Source: an uncultured Verrucomicrobiota bacterium
Lineage (GTDB): Bacteria > Verrucomicrobiota > Verrucomicrobiia > Opitutales > Opitutaceae
Assembly (NCBI GenBank): GCA_903960515.1
Contig: CAJCBL010000281.1
Location: forward strand, 1-40,860
Length of the DNA: 40,860 nt
Direction of reading: 5' to 3'
Position numbers and translations under genes: made by a program. The notes beneath the pieces were generated by a model. That model saw only the letters and a program-made list of their open reading frames with translations. It did not search any database and had not been told where the DNA came from. Shown here piece after piece: positions 24,159-31,313 of this stretch. The stretch's first letter is position 1. Every line of letters begins with the position of its first letter.

Positions 24159-24956
24159 ATGTCTCTCGCAGCCGATTCCCAACCCACCGTCCTCCGCACC
24201 GTAGCCGACGGCGTGGCCACGCTCACACTCAACAAGGCGCAGGCGCGCAACAGCCTTTCCCTTGCCACGCTCCAGGAGCTGCACTCCGCCCTGCTGGCCG
24301 TCGGAGCCGATCCGACGGTGCGCGTGGTCGTGCTCGCCGCCCACGGCCCCGCGTTTTGCGCCGGCCACGACCTCAAGGAGATCCGCGCCCACGCCGGCGA
24401 TACCGCCTTCTACGAGAAACTCTTCACCACCTGCGCGCAGACGATGACCGCCATCGTGCGCCTCCCCAAACCGGTGATCGCGAAAGTGCGAGGCATCGCC
24501 ACCGCCGCCGGCGCCCAGCTCGTGGCCAGCGCCGACCTGGCCATCGCAGCCGATACCGCGAGGTTCGCCACCCCGGGCGTGAACATCGGGCTCTTCTGCT
24601 CCACCCCGATGGTGGCACTCTCCCGCAACCTCTCGCGCAAACACGCCATGGAGTATCTGCTCACCGGCGACCTGTATTCCGCAGCCGAAGCAGCCCGCGT
24701 GGGCCTCATCAACCGCGCCGTGCCCGAAGACCAACTCGATGCCGCCGTCGACGAGCTCGCCCGCAAGATCGCCTCGAAGTCGCCGCTCACCCTCAAGGTC
24801 GGCAAGGAGGCCTTCTACCGCCAAGCCGAGCTCGGTCTCGACGAGGCCTACGCCTACACCGCCGCCGTGATGGTGCACAACCTACTCTCCGCCGACGCCG
24901 CCGAGGGCATCGCCGCCTTCCTCGAAAAGCGCGTGCCCGAATGGTGCGGCCGCTAG
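24159..24956 (+). CDS. Enoyl-CoA hydratase/isomerase family protein (ECHDC3-like)
   Basis: 265 residues of the crotonase fold. LTLNKAQARNSLSLATLQEL, AAHGPAFCAGHDLKEIRAHA (oxyanion loop), KPVIAKVRGIATAAGAQLVA, ARFATPGVNIGLFCSTPMVA and AMEYLLTGDLYSAAEAARVG closely follow the ECHDC3/EchA-like subgroup. The two glutamates used by true hydratases are absent: the loop reads AAGAQL where hydratases have GGGCE, and VNIGLF where they have the second Glu. It may therefore act as a hydrolase, isomerase or lyase on an acyl-CoA, possibly a thioether substrate, rather than as a plain hydratase. Confidence 0.87.
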   Translation: MSLAADSQPTVLRTVADGVATLTLNKAQARNSLSLATLQELHSALLAVGADPTVRVVVLAAHGPAFCAGHDLKEIRAHAGDTAFYEKLFTTCAQTMTAIVRLPKPVIAKVRGIATAAGAQLVASADLAIAADTARFATPGVNIGLFCSTPMVALSRNLSRKHAMEYLLTGDLYSAAEAARVGLINRAVPEDQLDAAVDELARKIASKSPLTLKVGKEAFYRQAELGLDEAYAYTAAVMVHNLLSADAAEGIAAFLEKRVPEWCGR

Positions 24957-24982
24957 GTTTTAACCAACCAACTACAACCGCC

Positions 24983-26023
24983 ATGAACGCCTTTCCCCAG
25001 GCCACAATTGCCGTTCCCGCCATCGCCCCCGACCTGATCGGTGCGATCGGGCGCACGCCGCTCATCCGCCTGCGCCACCTCTCCGAGGCCACCGGATGCG
25101 AGATCCTCGGCAAGGCCGAGTTCATGAACCCCGGCGGCTCGGTGAAGGACCGCGCCGCCCTCGCGCTCATCGAGGATGCCGAAGCCTCCGGCGCGCTCCG
25201 TCCCGGTGGCACCATTGTCGAGGGCACTGCCGGCAATACCGGCATCGGCCTAGCCTTGGTCGGGCTCGCGAAAGGCTACCGCAGCCTCTTCATCGTACCC
25301 GACAACTTCAGCCACGAGAAAACCGATCTGCTCAAAACCCTCGGCGCCGAGGTCCGCAGAGTACCCGCAAAACCCTACAAAGACCCGGACAACTACCAGC
25401 ACATCGCCCGGCGCACCGCCGAGTCCATCCCGGGCGCCTGGTGGGCCAACCAGTTCGACAATACCGCCAACCTCGACGGCCACTACCGAACCACCGGCCC
25501 AGAGATCTGGGAGCAGACGCAGGGCCGCGTAACCGCGTTTACGGCTTCCATCGGCTCCGGCGGCACCCTGGCGGGTATCAGCCGTTTCCTCAAAGAGCGC
25601 AATCCGGCCATCCGCACCGTCTGCGCCGACCCGCTGGGAGCGGCCATGTGGTCGTGGTTCAAACACGGGCACACCGACTTCGACGACGGCGACTCGATCG
25701 CCGAGGGCATCGGCCAGGGACGCGTCACCAAGAATGTAGCCGCTGCGCTGGTTGACGACGCGTATCGAATCCCCGATGCCATCGGGGTCGAGTTCGTCTA
25801 CCACCTCCTGCGCGCCGAGGGCCTCTATCTCGGCCTCTCCGCCGCCATCAATGTCGCCGCAGCCGTAAAACTCGCCCGGGAGCGCGGCCCCGGGCAGGTG
25901 ATCGTCACCGTACTTTGCGACGGAGGGGCTCGCTACGCCTCCAAGCTCTTCAATCCCGCTTGGTTAGCCGAACAAGCGCTCACGCCGACGGCCCGGAAGC
26001 TGGAGTTTCTTGAAGCCCTTTAA
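24983..26023 (+). CDS. cysK: Cysteine synthase (O-acetylserine sulfhydrylase)
   Basis: 346 residues. The PLP lysine is Lys55 in NPGGSVKDRAA. EGTAGNTGIGLALVGLAKGY and IGSGGTLAGISRFLKER supply the substrate and phosphate loops, and VTVLCDGGARYASKLF is the C-terminal block. It replaces the acetyl group of O-acetylserine with sulfide to give cysteine. It is somewhat longer than typical CysK (about 310-320), with a C-terminal tail. It is the last gene before the encapsulin promoter region, and serine O-acetyltransferase lies four genes on, so the cysteine made here is probably the substrate of the encapsulated desulfurase. Confidence 0.94.
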   Translation: MNAFPQATIAVPAIAPDLIGAIGRTPLIRLRHLSEATGCEILGKAEFMNPGGSVKDRAALALIEDAEASGALRPGGTIVEGTAGNTGIGLALVGLAKGYRSLFIVPDNFSHEKTDLLKTLGAEVRRVPAKPYKDPDNYQHIARRTAESIPGAWWANQFDNTANLDGHYRTTGPEIWEQTQGRVTAFTASIGSGGTLAGISRFLKERNPAIRTVCADPLGAAMWSWFKHGHTDFDDGDSIAEGIGQGRVTKNVAAALVDDAYRIPDAIGVEFVYHLLRAEGLYLGLSAAINVAAAVKLARERGPGQVIVTVLCDGGARYASKLFNPAWLAEQALTPTARKLEFLEAL

Positions 26024-26280
26024 TCCCCTTTAAGCCGCTACGGTTTAGCTGTTTATCCAAGTTCAATATTGACGAATCCTGCGACATCGGGCTCCCTCCC
26101 GACCTTCGCCGTCCGGACCACTGGAGGCGTGCCCGGAACCGACATCGGTACGGGACAATGTAGGACACAATCCTTCGGCATGGCGGTTCCTCCACCCGAG
26201 ATCCGCCAGCCAACCTACCGCACAATCGCAGCTTCGCTGCCGCGTATCCGCGCACCAATCCCGAACCATTCCGCATCGTC
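26024..26280 (+). promoter_or_regulatory. Upstream region of the encapsulin operon
   Basis: 257 bp, with its first 60 bp unusually AT-rich. It holds TGTTTA (26050-26055), AATATT and TTGACG (26069-26074), the last a fair -35 without an obvious -10 at the proper distance. The rest is GC-rich with no ribosome site before the encapsulin ATG. It is the only long gap between 20.7 and 30.5 kb, so an independent promoter for the shell operon is likely. No known riboswitch fold was recognised. Confidence 0.4.
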
Positions 26281-27240
26281 ATGCCTAATCAACCGCTCCC
26301 GACCGTCCAGTTCAGCCTCGGCGCCACCGCCGCGCGCAACCTCGCCAACGCCACAGTTACCGTACCCCAAAAGGGCCGCATCACTCCCCGCTGGCTCCTG
26401 CGCCTGCTGCCCTACGTCAACGTCGACGGCGGTGTGTATCGCGTTAATCGTGTCGCCCGGGAAGCCGACGGACAAGAGAGCGGCGTGGATGTGCTCACCG
26501 TCGAGAGCGGCGAAGTGAAGTTGCCGCACACCTTCGTCGACTACGAGGAACAAGCCCGCGAATACCACCTGAGCACCATCCAGACTGTGCTCCAGACGCA
26601 TACCCGCGTCACCGATCTATATAGCAACAAGATCGACCAACTCCGCGAACAGATCCGCCTGACCATCGAAGGCGTGAAAGAGCGCGAGGAATGGGAGCTG
26701 CTCAACAACCCCGACTTCGGCCTGCTCAAGGAGTCCGCCCCGCGCGCGATCAGGACCCGCTCCGGCGCCCCCACCCCCGACGACCTCGACGAACTCCTCG
26801 CCTTGGTCTGGAAGAAACCCGCCTTCTTCCTCGCCCACCCCCGCGCGATCGCCGCCTTCGGCCGCGAGTGCACCCGCCGCGGCGTACCGCCCCCGACCGT
26901 ACATCTCTTCGGCTCGCCCTTCATCACCTGGCGCGGCGTTCCGCTCGTACCCAGCGAGAAGTTCGAGATCCAAGGCAAGGGCAAGGACGCCACCACAAGC
27001 ATCCTGCTGGTGCGTGTCGGCGAAGCGGATCAGGGCGTGGTCGGTCTCCACAAGGCCGGTGTCACCGGCGAGGTGGAGCCTGGCCTCTCGGTGCGCTACA
27101 TGGGCACCAACGAGCTCTCCATCGCCTCCCACCTGGTCACCCGCTACTTCGCCGCCGCCGTCCTTACCGAGGACGCCATCGCCCGCCTCGACAACGTCAA
27201 CGTAGGCCAGTACCACGATTATGTTTACCCCAAAGCCTGA
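26281..27240 (+). CDS. Family 2A encapsulin shell protein (SrpI-like)
   Basis: 319 residues, the size of Family 2A encapsulins such as Synechococcus SrpI, and without the cyclic-nucleotide domain of Family 2B. Characteristic blocks are ARNLANATVTVPQKGRITPR, WLLRLLPYVNVDGGVYRVNR, LPHTFVDYEEQAREYHLSTI, GAPTPDDLDELLALVWKKPA, FGRECTRRGVPPPTVHLFGS and PFITWRGVPLVPSEKF. The HK97-like subunits self-assemble into a hollow cytoplasmic shell. The next gene, overlapping by 20 bp, is a cysteine desulfurase, the known cargo of this family, and such shells have been shown to store elemental sulfur. The start ATG lies after a long leader. Confidence 0.96.
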   Translation: MPNQPLPTVQFSLGATAARNLANATVTVPQKGRITPRWLLRLLPYVNVDGGVYRVNRVAREADGQESGVDVLTVESGEVKLPHTFVDYEEQAREYHLSTIQTVLQTHTRVTDLYSNKIDQLREQIRLTIEGVKEREEWELLNNPDFGLLKESAPRAIRTRSGAPTPDDLDELLALVWKKPAFFLAHPRAIAAFGRECTRRGVPPPTVHLFGSPFITWRGVPLVPSEKFEIQGKGKDATTSILLVRVGEADQGVVGLHKAGVTGEVEPGLSVRYMGTNELSIASHLVTRYFAAAVLTEDAIARLDNVNVGQYHDYVYPKA

Positions 27241-28954
27241 GTCTCCAGCGCCCGCCCCGGTCGGCGGCCTTGGTGACATCGGCAGCCCGGATACTGATCT
27301 GATCAGTCGCCTGGCTCGGGAGCTCTGGCAGGAGATTTCACCGTCACTGGCATCGTCCGCCGCCGGCGGCGCCACACCGGCGTCCCTCGCGGCGCCGGCC
27401 GCCTCCAACGGCCTGGCCGGAGCGTATCCGGCGCATACTCCCGACTACGCCCCTCCAGTCCACCCCGCCACGGAAAGCTCCACCCCAGCCGCACCGGGCG
27501 GGGCCTCCAGCGGCGCAGCCGGAGCGAGCGGATCGCATCCCTTCGGCGAGCCGCACTGCCGCGCCTTCGACCAACCCGGCCAGTCGCCGGCCACGCCAGC
27601 CTCCGCCCACGCTCCGGTATTCGCTCCGGTGGGTGCCCAAGGTTTCACCACTCCGGCCTACTACTTCATCCGGGAGCCCGCGCACGCCTCCGTCCACCCA
27701 TCTGGACTAGCGGGCGGCAGTCTGCCCACAGCACTGCCCGGACTGGATGTCGCCGCACTACGTCGCGATTTCCCCGCCCTGCATCAGCGCGTAAACGGCC
27801 GGCCCCTGATCTGGCTCGACAACGCCGCCACCACCCAGAAGCCGCAGGTCGTCATCGATACCCTCGCACACTACTACTCGAAGGATAACTCCAATATCCA
27901 CCGAGGTGCCCACACACTCGCGGCCCGCTCGACCGACGCCTACGAGGGCGGACGCGAGAAGATCCGCCGCTTCCTGGGCGCCGGCAGCGCCCGCGAGATC
28001 GTCCTGGCCCGTGGCACTACCGAGCTGATCAACCTCGTAGCCCAAACCTATGGACGCAAGTTCATCGGCGCCGGCGACGAGATCATCCTCACCACCCTCG
28101 AGCACCACGCCAACATCGTCCCCTGGCAATTGCTCGCCGAGCAGGTGGGCGCCGTCATCCGCGTTGTTCCCATCAACGACCGAGGCGAGCTCCTGCTGGA
28201 CCAGTTCGCCGGGATGCTCAACTCCCGCACCAAGCTCGTCGGCGTGGTCCACGTTGCCAACGCCCTGGGCACCATCAATCCCATCGAGGCGATCATCCCT
28301 CTGGCCCATGCCCATGGCGTGCCGGTGTTGGTGGATGCAGCACAATCCACCCCGCACATACCCATCAATGTGCAGGCCCTCGATGTCGATTTCCTGGTGT
28401 TCTCCGGACACAAGGTTTTCGGCCCCACCGGGGTGGGCGCGCTCTACGCGAAGGCGTGCTGGCTCGAGCAGCTCCCGCCCTGGCAGGGCGGCGGCAACAT
28501 GATTGCGGACGTGACGTTCGCAAAGACCAAGTACCAAGACTACCCGCAGCGCTTCGAGGCGGGCACGCAGAGCATAGCCGATGTGATCGGCCTCGGCGCC
28601 GCCCTCGACTACCTGCAGGCGGTCGGCCTGCCCGCGATCGCCGCCTACGAGCACTCACTGCTCGAATACGCGACCCACGCACTCGAACGCATCCCGGGGC
28701 TGCGCCTGATCGGCACGGCCGCGCACAAGGCCAGCGTGCTCTCCTTCACGCTGCCCGGCTACAGCTCCGACGAGATCGGCAAACACCTCGACAAGCACGG
28801 CATCGCTGTGCGCGCCAGCCACCACTGCGCCCAGCCTTCGCTGCGTCGCTTCGGACTGGAGACCACGGTGCGCCCCTCGCTGGCCTTCTACAACACCCAC
28901 GGCGAGGTCGATACGCTGGCCGACGCCATCGGCCAACTGCCCGCCCGCAAGTAA
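27221..28954 (+). CDS. Encapsulin cargo: SufS-type cysteine desulfurase with long N-terminal loading domain
   Basis: 577 residues. Residues 1-173 are a Pro/Ala/Ser/Gly-rich, probably disordered domain absent from free SufS. It holds two ordered-looking blocks: an amphipathic helix DTDLISRLARELWQEI (about 25-40) and TTPAYYFIREP (about 143-153). The SufS core follows from LDVAALRRDFPALHQRVNGR. The PLP lysine is Lys398 (FSGHKVFGPTG) and the persulfide cysteine is Cys536 (RASHHCAQPSLRR). The enzyme turns cysteine into alanine and enzyme-bound sulfur. Such N-terminal domains direct cargo into Family 2A shells. The start overlaps the encapsulin gene by 20 bp in another frame, so translation is coupled. 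No SufE/SufU/IscU acceptor is nearby, in line with storage rather than Fe-S assembly. Confidence 0.96.
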   Translation: MFTPKPESPAPAPVGGLGDIGSPDTDLISRLARELWQEISPSLASSAAGGATPASLAAPAASNGLAGAYPAHTPDYAPPVHPATESSTPAAPGGASSGAAGASGSHPFGEPHCRAFDQPGQSPATPASAHAPVFAPVGAQGFTTPAYYFIREPAHASVHPSGLAGGSLPTALPGLDVAALRRDFPALHQRVNGRPLIWLDNAATTQKPQVVIDTLAHYYSKDNSNIHRGAHTLAARSTDAYEGGREKIRRFLGAGSAREIVLARGTTELINLVAQTYGRKFIGAGDEIILTTLEHHANIVPWQLLAEQVGAVIRVVPINDRGELLLDQFAGMLNSRTKLVGVVHVANALGTINPIEAIIPLAHAHGVPVLVDAAQSTPHIPINVQALDVDFLVFSGHKVFGPTGVGALYAKACWLEQLPPWQGGGNMIADVTFAKTKYQDYPQRFEAGTQSIADVIGLGAALDYLQAVGLPAIAAYEHSLLEYATHALERIPGLRLIGTAAHKASVLSFTLPGYSSDEIGKHLDKHGIAVRASHHCAQPSLRRFGLETTVRPSLAFYNTHGEVDTLADAIGQLPARK

Positions 28955-28969
28955 TTGGCCCACCACTGC

Positions 28970-28998
28970 GCGCCCCGGCCACTCACCGGCCGGGGCGC
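28970..28998 (+). promoter_or_regulatory. Intercistronic hairpin between desulfurase and rhodanese genes
   Basis: Perfect 11-bp arms GCGCCCCGGCC (28970-28980) and GGCCGGGGCGC (28988-28998) flank ACTCACC, 15 bp after the desulfurase stop. No T-run follows. It probably stabilises the shell-cargo message or lowers expression of the downstream rhodanese and acetyltransferase. Confidence 0.65.
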
Positions 28999-29035
28999 TA
29001 TAGGCCCAGATTCAATCCCTACCAATTCAATCTCC

Positions 29036-29578
29036 ATGAGCCACGCCACCATCACTCCCTCCGAACTCGCCCGCACCCTCTACTCCGCGCCCGCCAGCAC
29101 CGTAATCGATGTACGCACACCCGGGGAATTCGCCGAGGCGCGCGCCGTGCCCGCCCGCAACCTCCCGCTGCCCGATGTCTCCAAAGCCGGCCTCGCCAGC
29201 CTCGGGCACAGCGATACCGACGCTCCGGTGTATGTGCTTTGCCAGAGCGGGAGGCGCGCCGTAGCGGCCTCCGACAAGCTCGCCGCCGCCGGTTTCCGCC
29301 AACCCGTGGTCGTCACCGGCGGCACTGAGGCGTGGATCGCAGCGGGCCTGCCCGTGGTGGTGGGCGGGAAGAAGGCCGTGGGTCTCGAACGGCAAATACG
29401 CATCGCCGCCGGCGCCATCGCCCTCACCGGTGCGCTGCTCGCGCAGTTCGTCCACCCCGCTTTCATCTGGATCTCCGGCTTCGTAGGTGCCGGCCTGGTC
29501 TTTGCCGGCGTCACCGACATCTGCGCCATGGGCCTGCTGCTGGCCCGTGCGCCGTGGAACCGGGCCTCCAAACCATGA
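29036..29578 (+). CDS. Rhodanese-domain protein with C-terminal membrane pair (DUF2892)
   Basis: 180 residues. The rhodanese domain covers about 1-120: STVIDVRTPGEFAEARAVPA, active-site loop VLCQSGRRAVAAS with Cys69, and VVTGGTEAWIAAGLPV. The rest has two hydrophobic helices (IAAGAIALTGALLAQFV and FIWISGFVGAGLVFAG) and the DUF2892 ending TDICAMGLLLARAPWN. It should sit in the inner membrane with the active Cys in the cytoplasm and carry sulfane sulfur as a persulfide. In this operon it is a good candidate for moving sulfur to or from the encapsulin store. Its stop overlaps the next ATG (ATGA). Upstream in-frame codons do not resemble the family, so I use the ATG at 29036. Confidence 0.93.
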   Translation: MSHATITPSELARTLYSAPASTVIDVRTPGEFAEARAVPARNLPLPDVSKAGLASLGHSDTDAPVYVLCQSGRRAVAASDKLAAAGFRQPVVVTGGTEAWIAAGLPVVVGGKKAVGLERQIRIAAGAIALTGALLAQFVHPAFIWISGFVGAGLVFAGVTDICAMGLLLARAPWNRASKP

Positions 29579-30561
29579 ACACCGCCGCCCACTCTGGCAT
29601 TGCGCCGGCGCCCTCGGCGGCCTCCGCCGCGCCCGCCGGCAAGGCCGCCACCGCCTACGCCCACTACGTGCCCGCGCTGCTCGATTCGTATGAGAAGATC
29701 GGAGGCCTAAACCACTGCGACTCGGTCAACCTTCCCACCAAGCGCGCCGTGGGCCAGATCTGCGAGGACCTCCTCCAGATCCTCTTCCCCGGTTTCCACG
29801 ACGACGACGCCATCGCGCCCGATTCTCTTCCCGCCCTCACCCGGGCCCGACTGGTGAGCGTGGCGCGCCGCCTCGAGGAGCAAGTGCGCCGCGGCGTGCG
29901 CGTAGGCCATCCCGGAAAACCCACCGGCCGCACCCCGCCCATCATTAAGAAGTTTCTGGAGTCGCTGCCCCACGTGCGCGAACTGCTGCGCACCGACATC
30001 GAGGCCGCCTTCCTGGGCGACCCCGCCGCGGTGCACCGCGACGAGGTGCTGCTGTCGTACCCGTTTGTTGAGGCCATCGCCATCCAGCGCCTCGCCCACG
30101 TGCTGCACAACTCCGGCGCCCCCATCGTGCCGCGCATGATGACCGAGTGGGCACACAGCCGCACCGGCATCGACATCCATCCCGGCGCGCGCATCGGCCG
30201 CTACTTCTTCATCGACCACGGCACCGGAGTGGTGATCGGCGAGACCTGCCGTATCGGCGAGCATGTAAAACTCTTCCACGGGGTGACCCTGGGGGCACGC
30301 AGCATCGCCAAGGACGACGACGGCCACGCCGTGAAAGGGGTGAAACGCCACCCCGACGTCGAGGACCACGTAACCATCTATCCAAACACCGCCATCCTCG
30401 GTGGCGATACCGTCATCGGCGCCCGCTCGACCATCGGCTCCAACGTCTTCCTGCTGCACAGCCTGCCCCCCGATTCCCTCGTGATCTACGAAGAGAAACA
30501 ACTGGTGATTCGCGACAAGTCCGCCCGCAAAAAGCAGGATGCTCTCGACTGGATGATCTGA
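29575..30561 (+). CDS. cysE: Serine O-acetyltransferase (EpsC/CysE-like, long form)
   Basis: 328 residues, longer than classical CysE because of an Ala/Pro-rich start and an N-terminal helical domain (YVPALLDSYEKIGGLNHCDS, GKPTGRTPPIIKKFLESLP). The C-terminal left-handed beta-helix is clear: SRTGIDIHPGARIGRYFFID followed by HGTGVVIGETCRIGEHVKLF, then HGVTLGARSI. The catalytic His and Asp pairs are visible in DIHPGA and FIDHGTGVV. It makes O-acetylserine from serine and acetyl-CoA, feeding the cysteine synthase at 24983. Overlap with the rhodanese gene by 4 bp shows that it belongs to the encapsulin operon. Confidence 0.94.
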   Translation: MNTAAHSGIAPAPSAASAAPAGKAATAYAHYVPALLDSYEKIGGLNHCDSVNLPTKRAVGQICEDLLQILFPGFHDDDAIAPDSLPALTRARLVSVARRLEEQVRRGVRVGHPGKPTGRTPPIIKKFLESLPHVRELLRTDIEAAFLGDPAAVHRDEVLLSYPFVEAIAIQRLAHVLHNSGAPIVPRMMTEWAHSRTGIDIHPGARIGRYFFIDHGTGVVIGETCRIGEHVKLFHGVTLGARSIAKDDDGHAVKGVKRHPDVEDHVTIYPNTAILGGDTVIGARSTIGSNVFLLHSLPPDSLVIYEEKQLVIRDKSARKKQDALDWMI

Positions 30562-30594
30562 GCCGGGCGGCGGTTGCCAAATGCCACACCAGAA

Positions 30595-30613
30595 GCGCGC
30601 AGAGAGAGCGCGC
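30595..30613 (+). terminator. Possible weak terminator hairpin after the serine acetyltransferase gene
   Basis: GCGCGC-AGAGAGA-GCGCGC forms a 6-bp GC stem 34 bp after the stop. No T-run follows. It lies at the end of the encapsulin operon and before a minus-strand gene, where an end of transcription is expected. Confidence 0.3.
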
Positions 30614-30663
30614 GGGTATCGGCGCAACTCGGTCTCCAAAACCTCCACCCTCCCGGTGTAGCT

Positions 30664-30749
30664 GAAGCGCTTCGCTTCCGCATGAGCCAAGTCCGTTCCG
30701 CACCGAACGAATCTCGTTCGGCAGCAAACCCATTCGTTCGGCGCCGAAC
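30664..30749. repeat. Cluster of short palindromes in the convergent intergenic region
   Basis: Three perfect palindromic elements lie within 86 bp: GAAGCGCTTC (30664-30673), CCGAACGA-ATC-TCGTTCGG (30703-30721) and GTTCGGCGCCGAAC (30736-30749). Further GTTCCG/CGTTCGG half-copies lie between and after them. The surrounding 30562-31007 region (446 bp) has no supported gene. The array could be a REP-like element or a double-stranded protein-binding region. Confidence 0.5.
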
Positions 30750-30876
30750 AGTATCCGTTCCGAGCGGTAGCGAAGTGCTTCCGCTGCGAATCCCGTCGGC
30801 TTGCGTGGGAGCCCCGCCGGGAGCTCAGCCCCGGCCGAGCCGATTGTTCCGTATTCTCCGCGCACGGGAAGCATCC

Positions 30877-30899
30877 CGAAAAGAGCCGGGACGGCTCTT
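30877..30899 (-). terminator. Intrinsic-terminator-like hairpin for the minus-strand gene
   Basis: On the minus strand AAGAGCC-GTCCC-GGCTCTT is a perfect 7-bp stem whose 3' arm runs into TTTTCGG. It lies about 108 bp after the stop of the minus-strand gene at 31008-31313. The T-run is short, so efficiency is uncertain. Confidence 0.4.
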
Positions 30900-31007
30900 C
30901 CACTGCTCAATCGACCTGCGCTTACAGGAAGGTGGAGTGAAGCAGTCCTCGCTCCACTCTCCGGATTTTATCCGGTTTCTCACGCCTGCCCGATTCGCCC
31001 TAGGGCT

Positions 31008-31313
31008 TCACTGCAAGAAGCGCACATCGAACTCGCTCTCGCCCTCGGCGACGACGAGCTCAAACCTCCCGCAGTTCTCAATCAAACACTCGCGGGCACG
31101 TGCCGCAGCCGAGAGCGCCTGCTCAAGCCGAGCAGCCGTGGCCGCCTCGCACTCTACATTGAAGTAGATGCGGAAGTTGCGCTTCTGGGCGTCGTCGAAC
31201 TGAAGGATGAAGGTGTTGTGCTGGACAAACAACAGGTCGTCGTAGGCGTAGGTCACCTCCAGCTTGAGATCGTCGACAATCTCCGTCGCGATGCCGAGTG
31301 GGCGTAGGCTCAT
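31008..31313 (-). CDS. Conserved-looking hypothetical protein, about 101 residues
   Basis: Reading from the ATG at 31313 the product starts MSLRPLGIATEIVDDLKLEV, continues TYAYDDLLFVQHNTFILQFD, and ends VVAEGESEFDVRFLQ. It alternates charged residues and beta-like hydrophobic stretches (LLFVQHNTFILQF, NFRIYFNVECEA), then a long helix with AARLEQALSAAARARECLIE. No signal peptide or membrane segment is present. I do not recognise a family. It is a compact alpha/beta protein with good coding character, and its codon third positions are GC-rich. An earlier ATG at 31394 would add 27 residues of poor quality. It is the only complete gene on the minus strand between the encapsulin operon and msrC. 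Confidence 0.65.
   Translation of the reverse strand: MSLRPLGIATEIVDDLKLEVTYAYDDLLFVQHNTFILQFDDAQKRNFRIYFNVECEAATAARLEQALSAAARARECLIENCGRFELVVAEGESEFDVRFLQ

Noticed and set aside
26024-26280. Riboswitch (SAM, SAH or cobalamin) before the encapsulin gene
   Set aside because: I looked for the conserved cores and found none. A covariance-model search would be decisive.
27221-28954. Housekeeping SufS of an Fe-S assembly operon
   Set aside because: No sufBCD/E/U neighbours, a 170-residue disordered N-terminal domain and overlap with an encapsulin gene argue for encapsulated cargo.
30574-31167. 197-codon + strand ORF after the serine acetyltransferase
   Set aside because: It covers the palindrome cluster and the antisense of the minus-strand gene, with Ser/Arg/Pro-rich text and no family resemblance.
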